NCBI GenBank assembly: GCA_033964015.1
Contig: CM066912.1
Span: 30,528,532 to 30,592,531, forward strand
DNA: 64,000 nucleotides
Source of the DNA: Scolanthus callimorphus
Taxonomy: Eukaryota > Cnidaria > Anthozoa > Actiniaria > Edwardsiidae
Reading direction: 5' to 3'
Positions within the stretch are counted from its first letter, which is position 1. Every line of letters begins with the position of its first letter. Under the pieces are notes generated by a model, which saw only the letters and a program-made list of their open reading frames with translations, was not told the origin of the DNA and did not search any database. Position numbers and translations under genes: made by a program. Positions 32,000-44,926 of the stretch are shown here, piece after piece.

Positions 32000-33243
32000 T
32001 GTTTTAGAACATGACCAATGCCACGAAGAAAGTATTTTGAAAGTTTTTGTGCTAGCTTGTCATTGACATATCAACATCATTACAGAGCATTGTTCAGAGC
32101 CATACTTCATCCAAGGCTTTTTACAATAGTAGTGTCAATCAAAGCCTTGTGTGTGTGAAAGAAAAGATCTACCGACAAAGCGGTTTGTTGTGAGTGCATG
32201 AATTGTTCTAATTAATTTCCAAGTGTTTGTTTTGGGACGATAGCAGTTGAAATTGGCCATACTGGAGTTGCTGACAGGTTTCGTTCCCGAAGTCAGGTAA
32301 GAAATGAAAATATTCTATCGCAAGCTTTTGTAATGGATTCCTCGACTCCTATGGCCCAAGGAAAAGGGAGAAACAGGAAAGCGTACATAAAATCTCGGTC
32401 TCGTTATCAGAATTCGTAAATCCGTAAAGTTTTGATCGAAGACCGGAAATTGAACTCAGAAGTCGCATTACAGCATTACAGCGGAACATTTGGTAAAACG
32501 TACTGGTTTTGAATTGACAATCTGTTTCTTCCCGGGGCTTTCTTATGAGAATTGCAAGAGCGCTGATGTTCGAGGCTGGCAAAATTCGAAGTTTGTTTTA
32601 GCAATTTGAGACTCAAAATGTTTTTCAAATGCCTCGAGACAGCCAAGAGTTGAGTGAATCAGACAATAAACCGATGTGAAAGGTGGAAGTTTTTTCCTTA
32701 AAAATACAGTACGTTATACACGAAAAGGGAACATCAAAATGCAAAATGTTCCTGGAGAAACTTTTAGGTATTTGCTATGCTTAACTACAGAACAAAAAGC
32801 TATGTTCTTAGGGGGCTCTCGCACGCTTGCTGGCCACTTCTCTGACAAGAAAATAGCTCAAATCGCAATCCAATTCCATCGTCTTGATAACTGGTCAAAA
32901 CAACCTAGAATTGCATTTGTCCAACACTTGAAAGGTTTTTCTATAAATCTGGAGGATTATTTTTATTACTACGGGGAAATATGCATGTGTTTTTGCGGTT
33001 ACTATTTTACTTAACTTAAGGTTCTTAATTTTTTGCCTAATAAAACTTCGAATTCTTATAAACGTGGTTATCATAAACAAATTGCAATGTTGATAATGTA
33101 CTAATTTTGATTTGTTTATTTTGTTATAGAAAGATGTTGGAAGAGACTTGAAATAAAGGGCTATTTTGCAAAAGATGACAATGAAGTCAATGTTTTCCTT
33201 TTTTGCAGAGTTGGTTGTGTCAAGCGGCGAGGCAAGAACAGGG

Positions 33244-33434
33244 TGTGGTTTGTACATAGTCATTAGTATTCATGTCCATAGTCATTAGTATTCTCTATGT
33301 TGCACCTTGGTTTTCTTTGTTCTTCTTCAGGAGAACAATGAAAATGCAAGGTGCAACCAGAGAATATTAATGACTATGAGCATGAATACTAATGACTATG
33401 AGCATGACTACTAATGACTATGTACAAACCCCTA
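33244..33434. repeat. Palindrome with repeated CATAGTCATTAGTA words
   Basis: Left arm tttgtacatagtcattagta, right arm tactaatgactatgtacaaa. The 14-bp word repeats two or three times on each arm; inner arms share AAGGTGCAAC. Confidence 0.75.
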
Positions 33435-34982
33435 ATTTTCCCTATTGTTCAATGCCCTCGCCGCTTGACGCTTTAGTTTCTATGGGATATAGGGACGCAA
33501 ATGCCGGTTGCTGATTGGCTGAGTGGCATTGGTCATGTTCTAATTATTAATATATAGATTTAGCCACTGGCTAAAAGCGGAGCTCCCGGTTGTGTACATG
33601 GTTTGTCACTATAATAATCTTTTCAGAAAAAATGTCTCTAAATATGTGCAGTATACAGAGATGCAGATGAAAATAAGCACGAAAGAAAGGTAAAAAAAAG
33701 GTACTAACCCCTCACAATTGAATAATTCTAACAAGGTGCAACAGTGTAATCAAGAGAAAAGCTTTTCTTTGTCATGAGCTGTTTTAATATTTCAACATAT
33801 ACATACCATACATGTACCATATTATTACGTGTTCATTGTATTTTTATTAAAATGTCTCACCCCAGAAAATACCCAACATGAATAAGCAGAGAAATTCAGA
33901 ATACTGTAGTTGTTTGTCAATTTTGGTAATTTGACTGAATTTCTGTGTAACATTTATTGCAAATTCCAATTGTAAGGGAAGGAACATTTTTTTTGAGTGG
34001 TTGGGAGTGGGGTTACGGAGGCACAAGGGTAAGGCCATACCTATATGAAAGCTTTTCAGGGGAGGGCACACCATTCTCTTGCTTGTTACTTTCCATTTAA
34101 TTAATTGTCCATTTAATACCTCCTAGTTCATAACTTAAACTACTATTTTATATATACACTTTTTTCATGATGCATAGTCTTCTCAGAAGCCTTGGAGCAA
34201 AACGTATAACAAGGTGAGGGGAGGTTTGCACCTTTCCTAGACCCCTGCAGATGGGGGGGGGGGGGGGGAGATGTTTTCCCTAAAAATACAAGGGAGGGCC
34301 AACACTTTATTGAAAACAGTGCTGAAATTCACCAGTCCTCTCCCAGTCCTCTCCCCCACCCCTCTCCCCCACCCCCTTGAAATAAATAAAACTACCTTCC
34401 ATGTGTGCAAAACCCACCATGGGAGATGAGTATTTGATAATCTGGCATTGTGTGGACCTTCCAGAAAATATCCATCCCCCTCCCATGGAATGGTGTTGAA
34501 AAGTACCCCCCCCCCCCCCACCAAAAAATAAAAAATAAAATAAATAAAGAAATCATAAAAAAATAAAATACAGTATTTGTATGGAAAAAGTCAGGATAGT
34601 TGACTCCCCAATTACTCTGGCGTTTCCAATCCCTTCCGTGGAGGGGGGGGGGATATTTTCTGGAAACCACACACAGTCAGTACTATCTATGTCTATGTAC
34701 CATGCATTACACATTACAATGAGATTATGGATTATGAAGATGGAGATTCATATGAGGTATCTTCCATCAGTTCATGGAAATCTAGAGCAATTAATCAAAA
34801 CAAAATCAATTCCCATGGGTATCACTTATAGGGGTGCTACATGATTTTGTATCACACACCAAATCAATGAAAGTTATACCATTTTTGGTCCCAGGGTGAA
34901 GTTTCCGTGTTTTCGAACCAAGTTGAAGTCGTATTTGGGTGAATTCAATGGTAGTTCGTTTTGCCTCAGTGATTCTAGTCTT

Positions 34983-35329
34983 GCTCTGTTTCTTGCTGAA
35001 ACTTCACCTGGGGACACTCACTAGGATTCTCAGTTCTATCAATCAAAAACGTCAGTCCCAAAGGCGGGGCTTCGGGGACCTCCTATCATTGGATGCCGCG
35101 TTTGGCGCCTTCTCATTGGCAGCAGGTTTAGTTCCCGAATGATCACATTGTATTATTCAAGGGGAGATGATTGGCACGATCTTGTTCCTGAACTAATCCT
35201 GCTGCCAATGAGAAGGGGCTTAATTCATCATCCAATGATAGGAGGCCCTGAAGGTCCGCCTTTGATTGATAGAACTGAGAATCCTAGTCAATGTCCCCAG
35301 GGTGAAGTTTCAGCAAGAAACAGAGCATC
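34983..35329. repeat. Imperfect palindrome, about 170-bp arms
   Basis: GCTCTGTTTCTTGCTGAAAC on the left and its inverse on the right. Inner matching blocks CATTGGATG, CTTCTCATTGGCAGCAGG and AGTTCTATCAATCAAA. Centre near 35155. Confidence 0.75.
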
Positions 35330-36316
35330 CTATGAGGTCAACCTGCAGCTATGTCTAAACCAACCTATGTGTGCACTGTGCAATTACAACTAAGGGACTG
35401 GTCATAAACTAGAGGGGGAAAGGGCTGGTGCATTTCTGTTTTGGTCTACATGTACATGTTTTTTTTGGAAACCCTCCCCTGACAAGATGCAGGAAAAATG
35501 TTGGCCCTCCCAAATGTGGTGACATAATTAATGGTGACCCTCCCCATCATTCACTGGATCTAGATATTGCTAAAAAGACATTTTTATTACTTTCTAAAAT
35601 CCATTTTCATGTAATAATAGCAGATTCGATTATGTCTTTTGTTTAGGGAAAAAGAATCCGAAAGTTACTTCATCTGTACGTATGTTTTACATAAAATACT
35701 CACAAATATCCTAAACTTCAACAGACTATTAATTCTCAATTAATAATAACTACACACAAGAGAATTTAAAAATTCTGACCAATATATTTTGGATAGATAA
35801 AGTAGGGTAGAGTGATACTATTAGAGTATCTTGTACAGTTGAAATATTGGTGGAGTCAGAATTTTATAATTTCTCTTATGTGTGTATTTATGTTTAACAT
35901 ACATCTGTACATTATGTTGCTAAAATCTTGCCAAGTTCAGTGTAGTTCATTAGTCTCCAAACACTAAAAAAAACTAGTGGGGAGGGGGGGAGACAACATA
36001 TAAACAACTTAAGTCAGCTTTTAGGGAAAGTTTAAAATCTCTTGCGCACGATGCGCGGTGGAAATTTACAGCCCAGCATGTAGAATTAACCCATGTGTGG
36101 GGGAATTTACTGGGGAAAAACTGTGGGGGCACAGGCCTCCCTGACGCTATAATCACTATGGCCCTGTGACAACATTTGCGTAAAAAATAATGACCCTCCC
36201 TTTATCATTTGCACCATGCGAGACTGTGATCATATTATCATAAGGTTTTATGTATTCACTCTAAATAGTAGACAGTGCCAATTCAATAACTTCTGCTGTG
36301 CACAAGAAACCCTTAA

Positions 36317-36753
36317 GCCTAGTTTCCATAAAGTCTTATCTGTCGTATCTGACGTCTCATCAGTCAACCGTGAAACAACAACAACAACAATACTTTAATG
36401 CCCTCTGTAGTAACAGGATACAGTTCAAGAAAAGTTATGAATTAAAGTATTAACTTAATTAGAGGATCACAGTTACCTAAAAATAGCAGAGTTAATCAAG
36501 TTAGGTAACAGTGGTCAAGCAGATAATAGTCATTTACAATTCATAGGAGTTATAGTTAAGGTAGAGACAAACAAAGGAGAATAATTAACTAACAATAAAG
36601 AAAATAAATAAATAAATAAACAATAACAACAACAGCAACAGAGTAGTACACTATGAAATAAGAGGATATGAAATAGAGAATTCCAATTTTCAATTGTTTC
36701 ATGGTCGACTGATGAGACAGATACGACAGATAAGACTATATGGAAACTAGGCT
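36317..36753. mobile_element. TIR element AGCCTAGTTTCCATA with simple-repeat interior
   Basis: About 45-bp inverted ends (CTTATCTGTCGTATCTG.CGTCTCATCAGTC). The interior carries (CAA)n and (AAAT)n tracts. Confidence 0.75.
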
Positions 36754-37749
36754 AAAGTAAACAACTTCAGTACCATAAGTCATTGTCCTGTTGCCGAAGA
36801 TCCAAGGCAGCAAAGAGAACACGGCTCCATCACCATCTTCTCAAGTAAAGTAGTTTTGATTGCCAGCCAAATGTACAGCAGCAGGGATCAGCAGCGAGCA
36901 GTGGTTTTCTTGTGTGCCGCTCGATACAATACAGTACGTTTTTCGGCTTTCTTATTTATCTGTGAATCAGAATAATGATAATATGTTAGTCTTGACAGGC
37001 GTTTGTTTAACTCACTTTTCTTTAGCTACCTCGTGGTTCTTGTTTTGATTTCAAGAAATGCCACTGAGCGTGCAGAAACCTAATGTTTTTCTCAACACAC
37101 ACGGCTCAAGCAATAGTTAGCCTTATTAGAAAGTTAAAGGAATTCTGGAGATTTTCGGGGTCGCATATTAACTCAAATGCATATTTTATTTTGAAGCTAA
37201 AACAAGTTCGCGTTTCAATGTCACGCCGCCGGCTTTGTTCTAGCCGCCCTTCTAGTTAGGATTCAAAAGTTAAATGCTTGAACTTTTAGTTCCTACCTTC
37301 ATCCCGAGTAGTTTTTTCTCCCGTGTATAGAAACACCTCGGAACTGTGAATGTCCTGCCATCTCCCACTAAACACTGCTTTATCCAGGAATTTTGAACCA
37401 CGAATTGCTCGACGGCCATTAAAGACGCGACTTTTTGTGTTGCTAATTATTTCTACAAATAAAACCGTCCCTTCATAGCTTCTGCCGTAGTGGAAATGAG
37501 GGCTTCTCCCAGTTAATTTCACTCTTCAAAAAGTCACTGCCCAGTTATTAAAACGCCTCGGCTTTGTGAAAGAAATGGAGAGACCAGATGAAGAATGACT
37601 TCGCAAGGAAATGCACAGCCATATTGCATTCTACTCGGAGCTAAAATCTTGGTTGGACTTCTAGATGATAGGAAGACACTCTTCTGATTTCTTCAGATAC
37701 GGCTCAGACATTGTCTTGTACTCCCTGGCTTTTTGTAAACAAATTTCCA

Positions 37750-39868
37750 TTTGCGTAGCACAGTTCTGAAGTCGCGTACAGTCGATTTTCAGTTGTTTTA
37801 GAGTCTTCTCTTCACGAGATATTAATTTTTCAAGCATAGATGACGTCATCGATGACGTCATATCACGTGACCACTTCATTTCGATCATATGGTGGCCTAG
37901 ACTACACTACCCAAGTTTGGTTCTTTTAGAGTTTTCCCCTCACGAGATATTATTTTTTCAAGCATAGATGACGTCATCGATGACGTCACATCACGTGACC
38001 ACTTCATTTTGCTCATCTGGTGACCTAGACCACACTACCCAAGTTTGGTTGTTCTAGAGTCTTCTCTTGACGAGATATTCATTTTTCAAGCATAGATGAC
38101 GTCATCGGTGACGTCACATCACGTGACCACTTCATTTCGATCATATGGTGGCCGAGACTACACTACCCAAGTTTGGTTGTTCTAGGGTGCTTACCATTGG
38201 TCACGAAAAACCGGTAATTTCGGTTGGGATTCCAATGGTACAGTCAATGGTTCGGTCATTCCGGTTGGTACGAGTGGTTCAGCTTCAGAGGTTGTCTCGC
38301 CATTCCAGTTGGAACGAACCGATCGGAATGGTTTGTACCATTGGCACTCCAACCGGTTTTATGACCAAATAAGGTAGCCGATCCGAACCGAAATGCGAAT
38401 AAGCGAATGGTAAGCGCCATTCCACTCGGTATTTCATCCCAACCGGAATGTTTTGTACCATTGGACGCTGATCAAGCCAACCGGTTTTCCTTGACCAATG
38501 GTAAGCACCCCTAGAGTTTTCCCCTCACGAGATATTATTTTTTCAAGCATAGATGACGTCATCGATGACGTCACATCACGTGACCACTTCATTTTGCTCA
38601 TCTGGTGACCTAGACCACACTACCCAAGTTTGGTTGTTCTAGAGTCTTCTCTTGACGAGATATTCATTTTTCAAGCATAGATGACGTCATCGGTGACGTC
38701 ACATCACGTGACCACTTCATTTCGATCATATGGTGGCCGAGACTACACTACCCAAGTTTGGTTGTTCTAGAGTTTTCCCCTCACGAGATATTATTTTTTC
38801 AAGCATAGATGACGTCATCGATGACGTCACATCACGTGACCACTTCATTTTGCTCATCTGGTGACCTAGACCACACTACCCAAGTTTGGTTGTTCTAGAG
38901 TCTTCTCTTGACGAGATATTCATTTTTCAAGCATAGATGACGTCATCGGTGACGTCACATCACGTGACCACTTCATTTCGATCATATGGTGGCCGAGACT
39001 ACACTACCCAAGTTTGGTTGTTCTAGAGTTTTCCCCTCACGAGATATTATTTTTTCAAGCATAGATGACGTCATCGATGACGTCACATCACGTGACCACT
39101 TCATTTTGCTCATCTGGTGACCTAGACCACACTTCCCAAGTTTGGTTGTTCTAGAGTCTTCTCTTGACGAGATATTCATTTTTCAAGCATAGATGACGTC
39201 ATCGGTGACGTCACATCACGTGACCACTTCATTTCGCTCATCTGGTGACCAAGACCACACTGCCCAAGTTTGGTTGTTTTAGAGTCTTCTCTTCACGAGA
39301 TATTAATTTTTCAAGCATAGATGACGTCATCGATGACGTCATATCACGTGACCACTTCATTTCGCTCATCTGGTGACCAAGACCACACTGCCCAAGTTTG
39401 GTTGTTTTAGAGTCTTCTCTTCACGATATATTCATTTTTCAAGCATAGATGACGTCATCGATGACGTCATATCACGTGACCACTTCATTTCGATCATATG
39501 GTGGCCTAGACCACACTACCCAAGTTTGGTTCTTTTAGAGTTTTCCCTTCACGAGATATTATTTTTTCAAGCATAGATGACGTCATCGATGACGTCACAT
39601 CACGTGACCACTTCATTTTGCTCATCTGGTGACCTAGACCACACTACCCAAGTTTGGATGTTTCAGAGTCTTCTCTTCACGAGATATTCATTTTTCAAGC
39701 ATAGATGACGTCATCTATGACGTCACATCACGTGACCACTTCATTTCGCTCATCTGGTGACCTAGACCACACTACCCAAGTTTGGTTGTTTTAGAGTCTT
39801 CTCTTCACGAGATATTCATTTTTTAAGCATAGATGACGTCATCGATGACGTCACATCACGTGACCGTG
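37750..39868 (+). repeat. CRE-palindrome satellite: 14 units of about 128 bp
   Basis: Each unit has (t/c)tc(t/c)TCACGAGATATT, TTTTCAAGCATAGATGACG, a TGACGTCATCGATGACGTCA palindrome (or a close variant), TCACGTGACCACTTCATTT and CACTACCCAAGTTTGGTTGT. Cores lie near 37840, 37966, 38092, 38549, 38676, 38806, 38932, 39061, 39188, 39317, 39444, 39571, 39700 and 39830. Units alternate in two types, giving a 256-bp higher-order repeat. A 326-bp element (38185-38510) interrupts the array. Confidence 0.95.
38185..38510. mobile_element. TIR element GGGTGCTTACCATTGGTCA inserted in the satellite
   Basis: GGGTGCTTACCATTGGTCA to TTGACCAATGGTAAGCACCC with CTA on both sides. Interior rich in CCGGTT and GGTACCAT-like words. 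It splits an otherwise regular satellite unit, so it is younger than the array. Confidence 0.85.
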
Positions 39869-40027
39869 CTACAGCACCCCCTTGTGGCATAGACAAAATA
39901 TCCCAAGTATGGCTGTCTTAGGATGTTCCCTTGAGGAGATATAATTTTTTCTTTGCATACCACAGGGTTCCCATGTGTAAAATATATATAATGAAAGGTC
40001 GACGAACAGCTTAAACGATTGTCCCAT

Positions 40028-40074
40028 GTGTACACGGACGACGGACGGACGGACGGCGGACGGACGGACGGCGG
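40028..40074 (+). repeat. GGAC microsatellite
   Basis: Run of GGAC units with two GGCGGAC interruptions, just past the satellite. Confidence 0.8.
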
Positions 40075-40491
40075 ACACTATAGGTTTAATACCAGAAAAA
40101 TAAAGAAAAAATCATATCTCCCGAAGGGAAGCTTCTCTAGAAGCCAAACTTGGACAAACTTTCAAAGACCATCAGAGGAACTCTACACCAAAGTCACGTT
40201 CCCTCACGCCATCAATGACGTCATCAAAATGATCCAAAATGCCCGTGACGTTCAAAAATCAACTCGATGGTATACGTTTTTCCCTTAGGTATGGTGCTCC
40301 GCTTGCGCGGGCCTTCGGCCCGCGCTGGAGCTCCGCTATTAGCTTTATTTAGATATAGGTGTCCCCGATTAGTGTGAAAAAGTAAAAAGTAAAAGTAAAA
40401 GTAAAAAAAAAAAAAGTATTTCGACACATTAATAAAGTTATTGATTGATTGATTGAAACATACTAAACGGACAAAAATATCAAGCTTTTTG

Positions 40492-41435
40492 TTAAAGAGC
40501 CTGTGTCAGCTGCCATTTTGACAGCATAGCAACCATAGCAACATACCAAGTCAGAGAAAGCATCCATTTCCATCGGCTGATTTAGAGAATATATAGAGGA
40601 TATTACACGGTGGCGCGAGATATGAGTTTTATTTTCGAGACAATATTTTACGAATGAGTAAAATACCCGGTAAAATATTGTTTTTGAAACGAGAAAATAA
40701 GGCCTTGTCCACACTAACGCGTTTTCAAAAGTATTCGTTTTAAACTTATACGGATTCGCAGCGAGTTAGAGTGGACGGGAGATTAACTCCAAACAAGCGA
40801 TCAGTTTTTATTTGATGTGACGTGTGCAAGGACAGTCTCAAATTAATGGTACAGTTGACGTTATCGTTTTCATTTTTATCCGGATTCGACCGTCCACACT
40901 AAAACGATATGTATACTGATTCGTTTTTGCTCACTTTCGTGAGCGTTTTCAAACTTATACGGATTCGATGAAAACGATCAGCGTGTTAGTGTGGATGGAA
41001 GGCCTAAACGTATCAAAACGTATACGGATTCAAACGAAACCGCGTTAGTGTGGACGGGGTCTAAAACTCATATCTTCAAGCCATCGTGTGGATTTTCTTT
41101 TTATTATATAGACAAACCAGAAAAAATTATTCCAAATTGATTTCCAAGCACTTTTGTTTTGACCGATATCCTCACTAGTGAGGATATGGAAAATATGTCA
41201 CTCAGGTCCTGGATGTAGCTTCATATGAGATCTACGAGTGGCGCATTTTCCCAGTAAAACACTCGTGTCTATATAATGAAGAGCAATATTCTCGATTGAA
41301 TTTAGTAAATCAAATCTGAAACTTTGTTTTTAGATGTTGATTTAGAGATTTCTACTCAGATTTCTAGATTTCAAATTCGTCTTTAATATCGAATGCAAAC
41401 AACAACAAAAGGAGCAGCCGACACGGGCTCTTTAA
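40492..41435. mobile_element. Family 1 MITE interrupted by two nested elements
   Basis: Outer TTAAAGAGCCTGTGTCAGC and GACACGGGCTCTTTAA belong to family 1. At 40593-41280 a second element with TATA borders interrupts it. Inside that lies a third with GGCCTTGTCCACACTAACGC ends (40699-41062). Confidence 0.75.
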
Positions 41436-41568
41436 GTCTTCTTATTATATGGCTTGACAACTTCCTGTGATCTGATTGGCTGGCGCACGGACTGTATTTT
41501 GCGTATTTAGCCCGTGCCCCGGATGAAGACAAAGCAAAAAGTCAAATTTAATTGAGCCATATAATAAA

Positions 41569-41714
41569 CGAATTATTAACCTCACTTTCTCGGTCTGTAC
41601 GGGAAATATCAGACCTCGGTCTTTTTGTACAGACCTCGCTAGCGCTCGGTCCGTACTGCAAGACCTCGGTCTGATATTCCCCGTACAGACCGAGCAAGCA
41701 AGGTTAATAATCTC
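41569..41714. repeat. Foldback around CGGTCTGTACGGGAAATATC
   Basis: ATTATTAACCTCACTTTCTC ... and its inverse at 41690-41714, with inner palindromic AGACCTCGGTCTGATATT words. Confidence 0.7.
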
Positions 41715-42971
41715 TTAGTGTTTGATGGTAACAAAAATGGCGGCCAGCCCGCAGTGCATTATGGAAGGGTGAGTCGGCTGAGGCTAAATTAGTTTAACAT
41801 TGATTGATTCAACATTTGTGAATATTTGATGTATTTGTTCAACGTTTAGAGCGGTTTACCGAAGAGTGTCGGGAGTAATTCGCACTGTCACGATACGCGC
41901 ATGCTCCAGGAGCGATCATTGATTCATCAGTAAAACTCATTAAACCATCCTATCAGATTTAAGAATATGCAAAGCTAAAAAGCATTGTCGGATGGATCGA
42001 GAAATAGCGAGATACGATGTATTTTCGAGGTTTTTAACATTCGTTACGGGACGATACTTCTCTGATTTGAGAGATGCGCAGAACAGCTGAGCAGTTGCGT
42101 GGCAGGCTCACTTTAAGGCCATGTTGAGCAAGGCAATTTTTCTTGCAACTCGCAACGCAATATTTGCTGCGTTGCGAGTTGCAGCGAGAACGCGCGCGTG
42201 TAACATCCCCCTGCAATGCAATATTTTGTTGCGTTGTGAGTTGAAGAAAACGTACCGAGCTCCAAACTCAGGTGTGTTAAGGCCTGACTTGGGGCTTATA
42301 CGCGGGCAGAAAAGAATTTTGCCAATATCTCTAATACGAAAATAGCTACAGCAATGAAACTTTGCATCAGTGTTAATTCTAGTACTAGCAAAATTTTGAC
42401 AGTTGATGTTTCCATGACAACCAAATTAAAGTGGCGTGTACCATATTTATCCATTTTGGGGACAAAACTTAAAATGGGGAACAGAAAACCTCATCCTATT
42501 CTGAAAATACGATGGAATTTTCCTTTACTGCATTGATTCCTTCAATAGAGCGTCTTTTAAGGCTGACCACCTTGAAAATTAGCGGAGATAGGAGAGAAAC
42601 TTGGTTGCTAGGGCAACATTTCTCACGATCACGTGACCCTGGACACGATTAAAAAACGCTATGAAATGCAGAAGTCCATGAAGATTACGAATTTAGGGTC
42701 AAAAAGTAGGAAAATTGGCAGTAAGTTTCCCCGTTTTTGATTGAAAGTAAATTTTAAACGGTACTTACAGATACTATAAAATTGTGTCTCCATAGCAACT
42801 AAATGCATGGAAAGGTTAAGGTCCGGGGACGTGTTACTCATACCAAGTTCCATTTCGGTAGCTATTTTGCTAATGTAGTTATTTGCAAAAACAGCTTTTT
42901 GCCTTAAGAATCCGCGTATAAGCTCCACCTCCTTTCAAGTCAGGCCTTAACATGCCTGAGAATGCAAATAA

Positions 42972-43190
42972 GGGGCGGACCATTAGAAATTGGGGGAGGG
43001 GGGTAGCAATTTTTTTGCGCACGAATTTTTTTTTCGGGGATCAGGTTGTGCAAGAAATTTTTTTCGGAATTTATATCATGTTTTTACTAGCTTGGATCTC
43101 TGCAAGATTTTTTTTTGGAAGGATTGGCCTTGCTCGAATTTTTTTTGGGAATTGCCACCCCCCCTCCCCCAATTTCTAATGGTCCACCCC
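42972..43190. mobile_element. Second copy of the GGGGYGGACCATTAG element
   Basis: Same order of words as 10142-10360 (TTTCGGGGATCAGGTTGTGC, AGCTTGGATCTCTGCAAG, GGATTGGCCTTGCTCG) and TAA at both borders. Confidence 0.78.
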
Positions 43191-43924
43191 TAAGCTCGAG
43201 ACAATAGCTCTAACTAAAGAATGGGGAATTGACATTCAGAGCGACAGAATTAGATTCGACCGTTTGAAAATCGTTGAGTATCTATTGACCGCGCATCGCT
43301 GAAACGTTCGCGCTGAGAAAAACAAAATGTTAAGTAGCACGTTAAACCGGTTTGGCCCCTCAGTCTTACACCCATCTTTTGTTTGATGCAGGTTAAAAAA
43401 AATCTCTTATGGACTACAACAACTGTTTATTCGTTTTCTTCTATATTACATTGAATACACTATTCTGGGTATTCCTTGGTGTTACTGAAGGCTTTGTTTT
43501 TGGTGCTCGAGGTCTTTGTACTCTATTCCATTGTCTCGTTCTTATGTCTTTGTTCGTGGCATTTGTTCCATTGTTTTCATGCCTCTGATGCTCCGTAACA
43601 CTAAGAAATTGCCACTATTCTACAATCATTTACAAAGCTAAAATATCAAGTATTGCCTTACACATAAACATGTGTTACTTTACACATTAAGTAAATTCTT
43701 AGCTCAATAAACAAGCTGGATGTTTTCTATTTACAAATGTAAATTAGCAGGGAATTCTTGGATTTCAGTAACGTCACTTTTGTCGCAAAATTTCATTACT
43801 GGCGAGATCACGCGAGTCGTCTTGAAATGGCTTCCCATGAATTGATTTCATTGCTGACTTTCCAAGTAAAAGTTTAGCCTACATATCTCAGAAAATGTGA
43901 AACATGCTCGTATGGATTAATACT

Positions 43925-44202
43925 AATATATAGATTTAGCCACTGGCTAAAAGCGGAGCTCCCGGTTACATATTTTTCTGTAACGGACGCGCAGTATTTT
44001 CCCGCCGAAAGTGAAATACGGTTTTTGGGTTGGCTGTGGTAGGGGCGCGCAGACACGGACGCGCCCCCGATACCCAAATGGGAATACCGCTGAACCATGA
44101 AAAATGAAGTCGATCGTATACCGGAGTTCTATTGTATTCTTCCTGCGATACCTATGGTGCTCCGCTCTGCGGCCTTCGGCCGCTAAGGAGCTCCGCTATT
44201 AG
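43925..44202. repeat. Dispersed element with AGCGGAGCTCC ends
   Basis: Starts TATATAGATTTAGCCACTGG, ends in a GCGGCCTTCGGCCGC hairpin and GGAGCTCCGCTATTAG. Reverse copy at 57823-58097; isolated left end at 33549-33594 and isolated right end at 40288-40343. Confidence 0.75.
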
Positions 44203-44571
44203 CAAACAAAGACGTTTTCTTTTCCTGTTGTGTGAAGTTGCTGATGTTACTCAAGAAAAGTTGCGCGCGCATTCGCTGAACAGTTTCTTTGCTTTTCTGC
44301 GCGCGTGCGTTGTTGCGCGATCTGCTTTAGATAAAATTTCGTATGACTGTGAAAAGTGCCGTGACAAAGTACCGCGCCGGCCGCAACTACGCGATTTCAT
44401 TCCGTATCTACAACAGGCCAGGTTCCGTGTCGCGACCGCGACAGTGCCGCGCCGTGTCGAGACACTTTTCGCAGTCATACGAAATCTGAATGTGACGTCA
44501 CATGAAACCCAAGAATTTCCATTTTGAGGATCTATAAGTACAACACTGAAGTGCGAAATCGTTTATTTGTT

Positions 44572-44577
44572 ATCGAA
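44572..44577 (-). terminator. Poly(A) signal AATAAA of gene C
   Basis: On the minus strand AATAAA lies 84 bases downstream of the gene C stop codon, a normal 3' UTR distance. No closer hexamer was seen. Confidence 0.5.
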
Positions 44578-44661
44578 AAAGGGAAAAATCTTGATGGATA
44601 GATCTGGATGGTGGTTGGTTAGGTTGTTATAGGTTGGATGGGAGTTGTAGAGTGGAAGTTT

Positions 44662-44926
44662 TCAAAGTTTACAGCACTTGCTATGACAGTAGGTGGGACA
44701 CCTGTGTTGATTACGACATGCGCGAACACAACCAACTGCGCTAGGGGCCTGGTAAGGGTTGACGCCAACCAGGGGGGCCGCAGCGTAGCTCTGATGGTAC
44801 TGTTGGGGGAGGGCTGCGTAGGATTGCATTGGCTGTGCTACGGGTTGATAGTATGCCTGTGGTTGTTGGTAGCCGAGATGAACAGGGCGCACAATTTGTG
44901 GCTGTGGTTGGACAGCTTGGTAGGAA
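44662..44926 (-). CDS. Gene C terminal exon: Gln/Pro/Tyr spacer, second CRD, stop
   Basis: Acceptor gtcgtgcgattttag, phase 2. Reads SSYQAVQPQPQIVRPVHLGY, a long YxQ/P-rich spacer, then CVRACRNQHRCPTYCHSKCC (Cx3Cx5Cx3Cx3CC), KL and TGA at 44664-44662. The CRD-spacer-CRD arrangement mirrors minicollagens, with a Gln/Pro/Tyr stretch in place of the collagen repeat. Confidence 0.87.

Larger units (their letters stand above)
29212..44661. other. 15-kb gene-free interval between genes B and C
   Basis: No exon chain could be built on either strand. It contains a decayed reverse-transcriptase tail (31514-31717), several foldbacks (31892-31999, 33244-33434, 34983-35329, 41569-41714), TIR element 36317-36753, the CRE satellite (37750-39868) and nested elements (40492-41435). 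The 5' end of gene B and the 3' end of gene C flank it. Confidence 0.6.

Noticed and set aside
37661..39576. Short frames within the CRE satellite
   Set aside because: The same peptide appears only because the unit repeats; frames are broken at every junction.
44132..44527. 131-codon plus-strand frame
   Set aside because: Begins inside the GGAGCTCCGCTATTAG element and continues into an inverted repeat (GTATGACTGTGAAAAGTG and its inverse); no domain.
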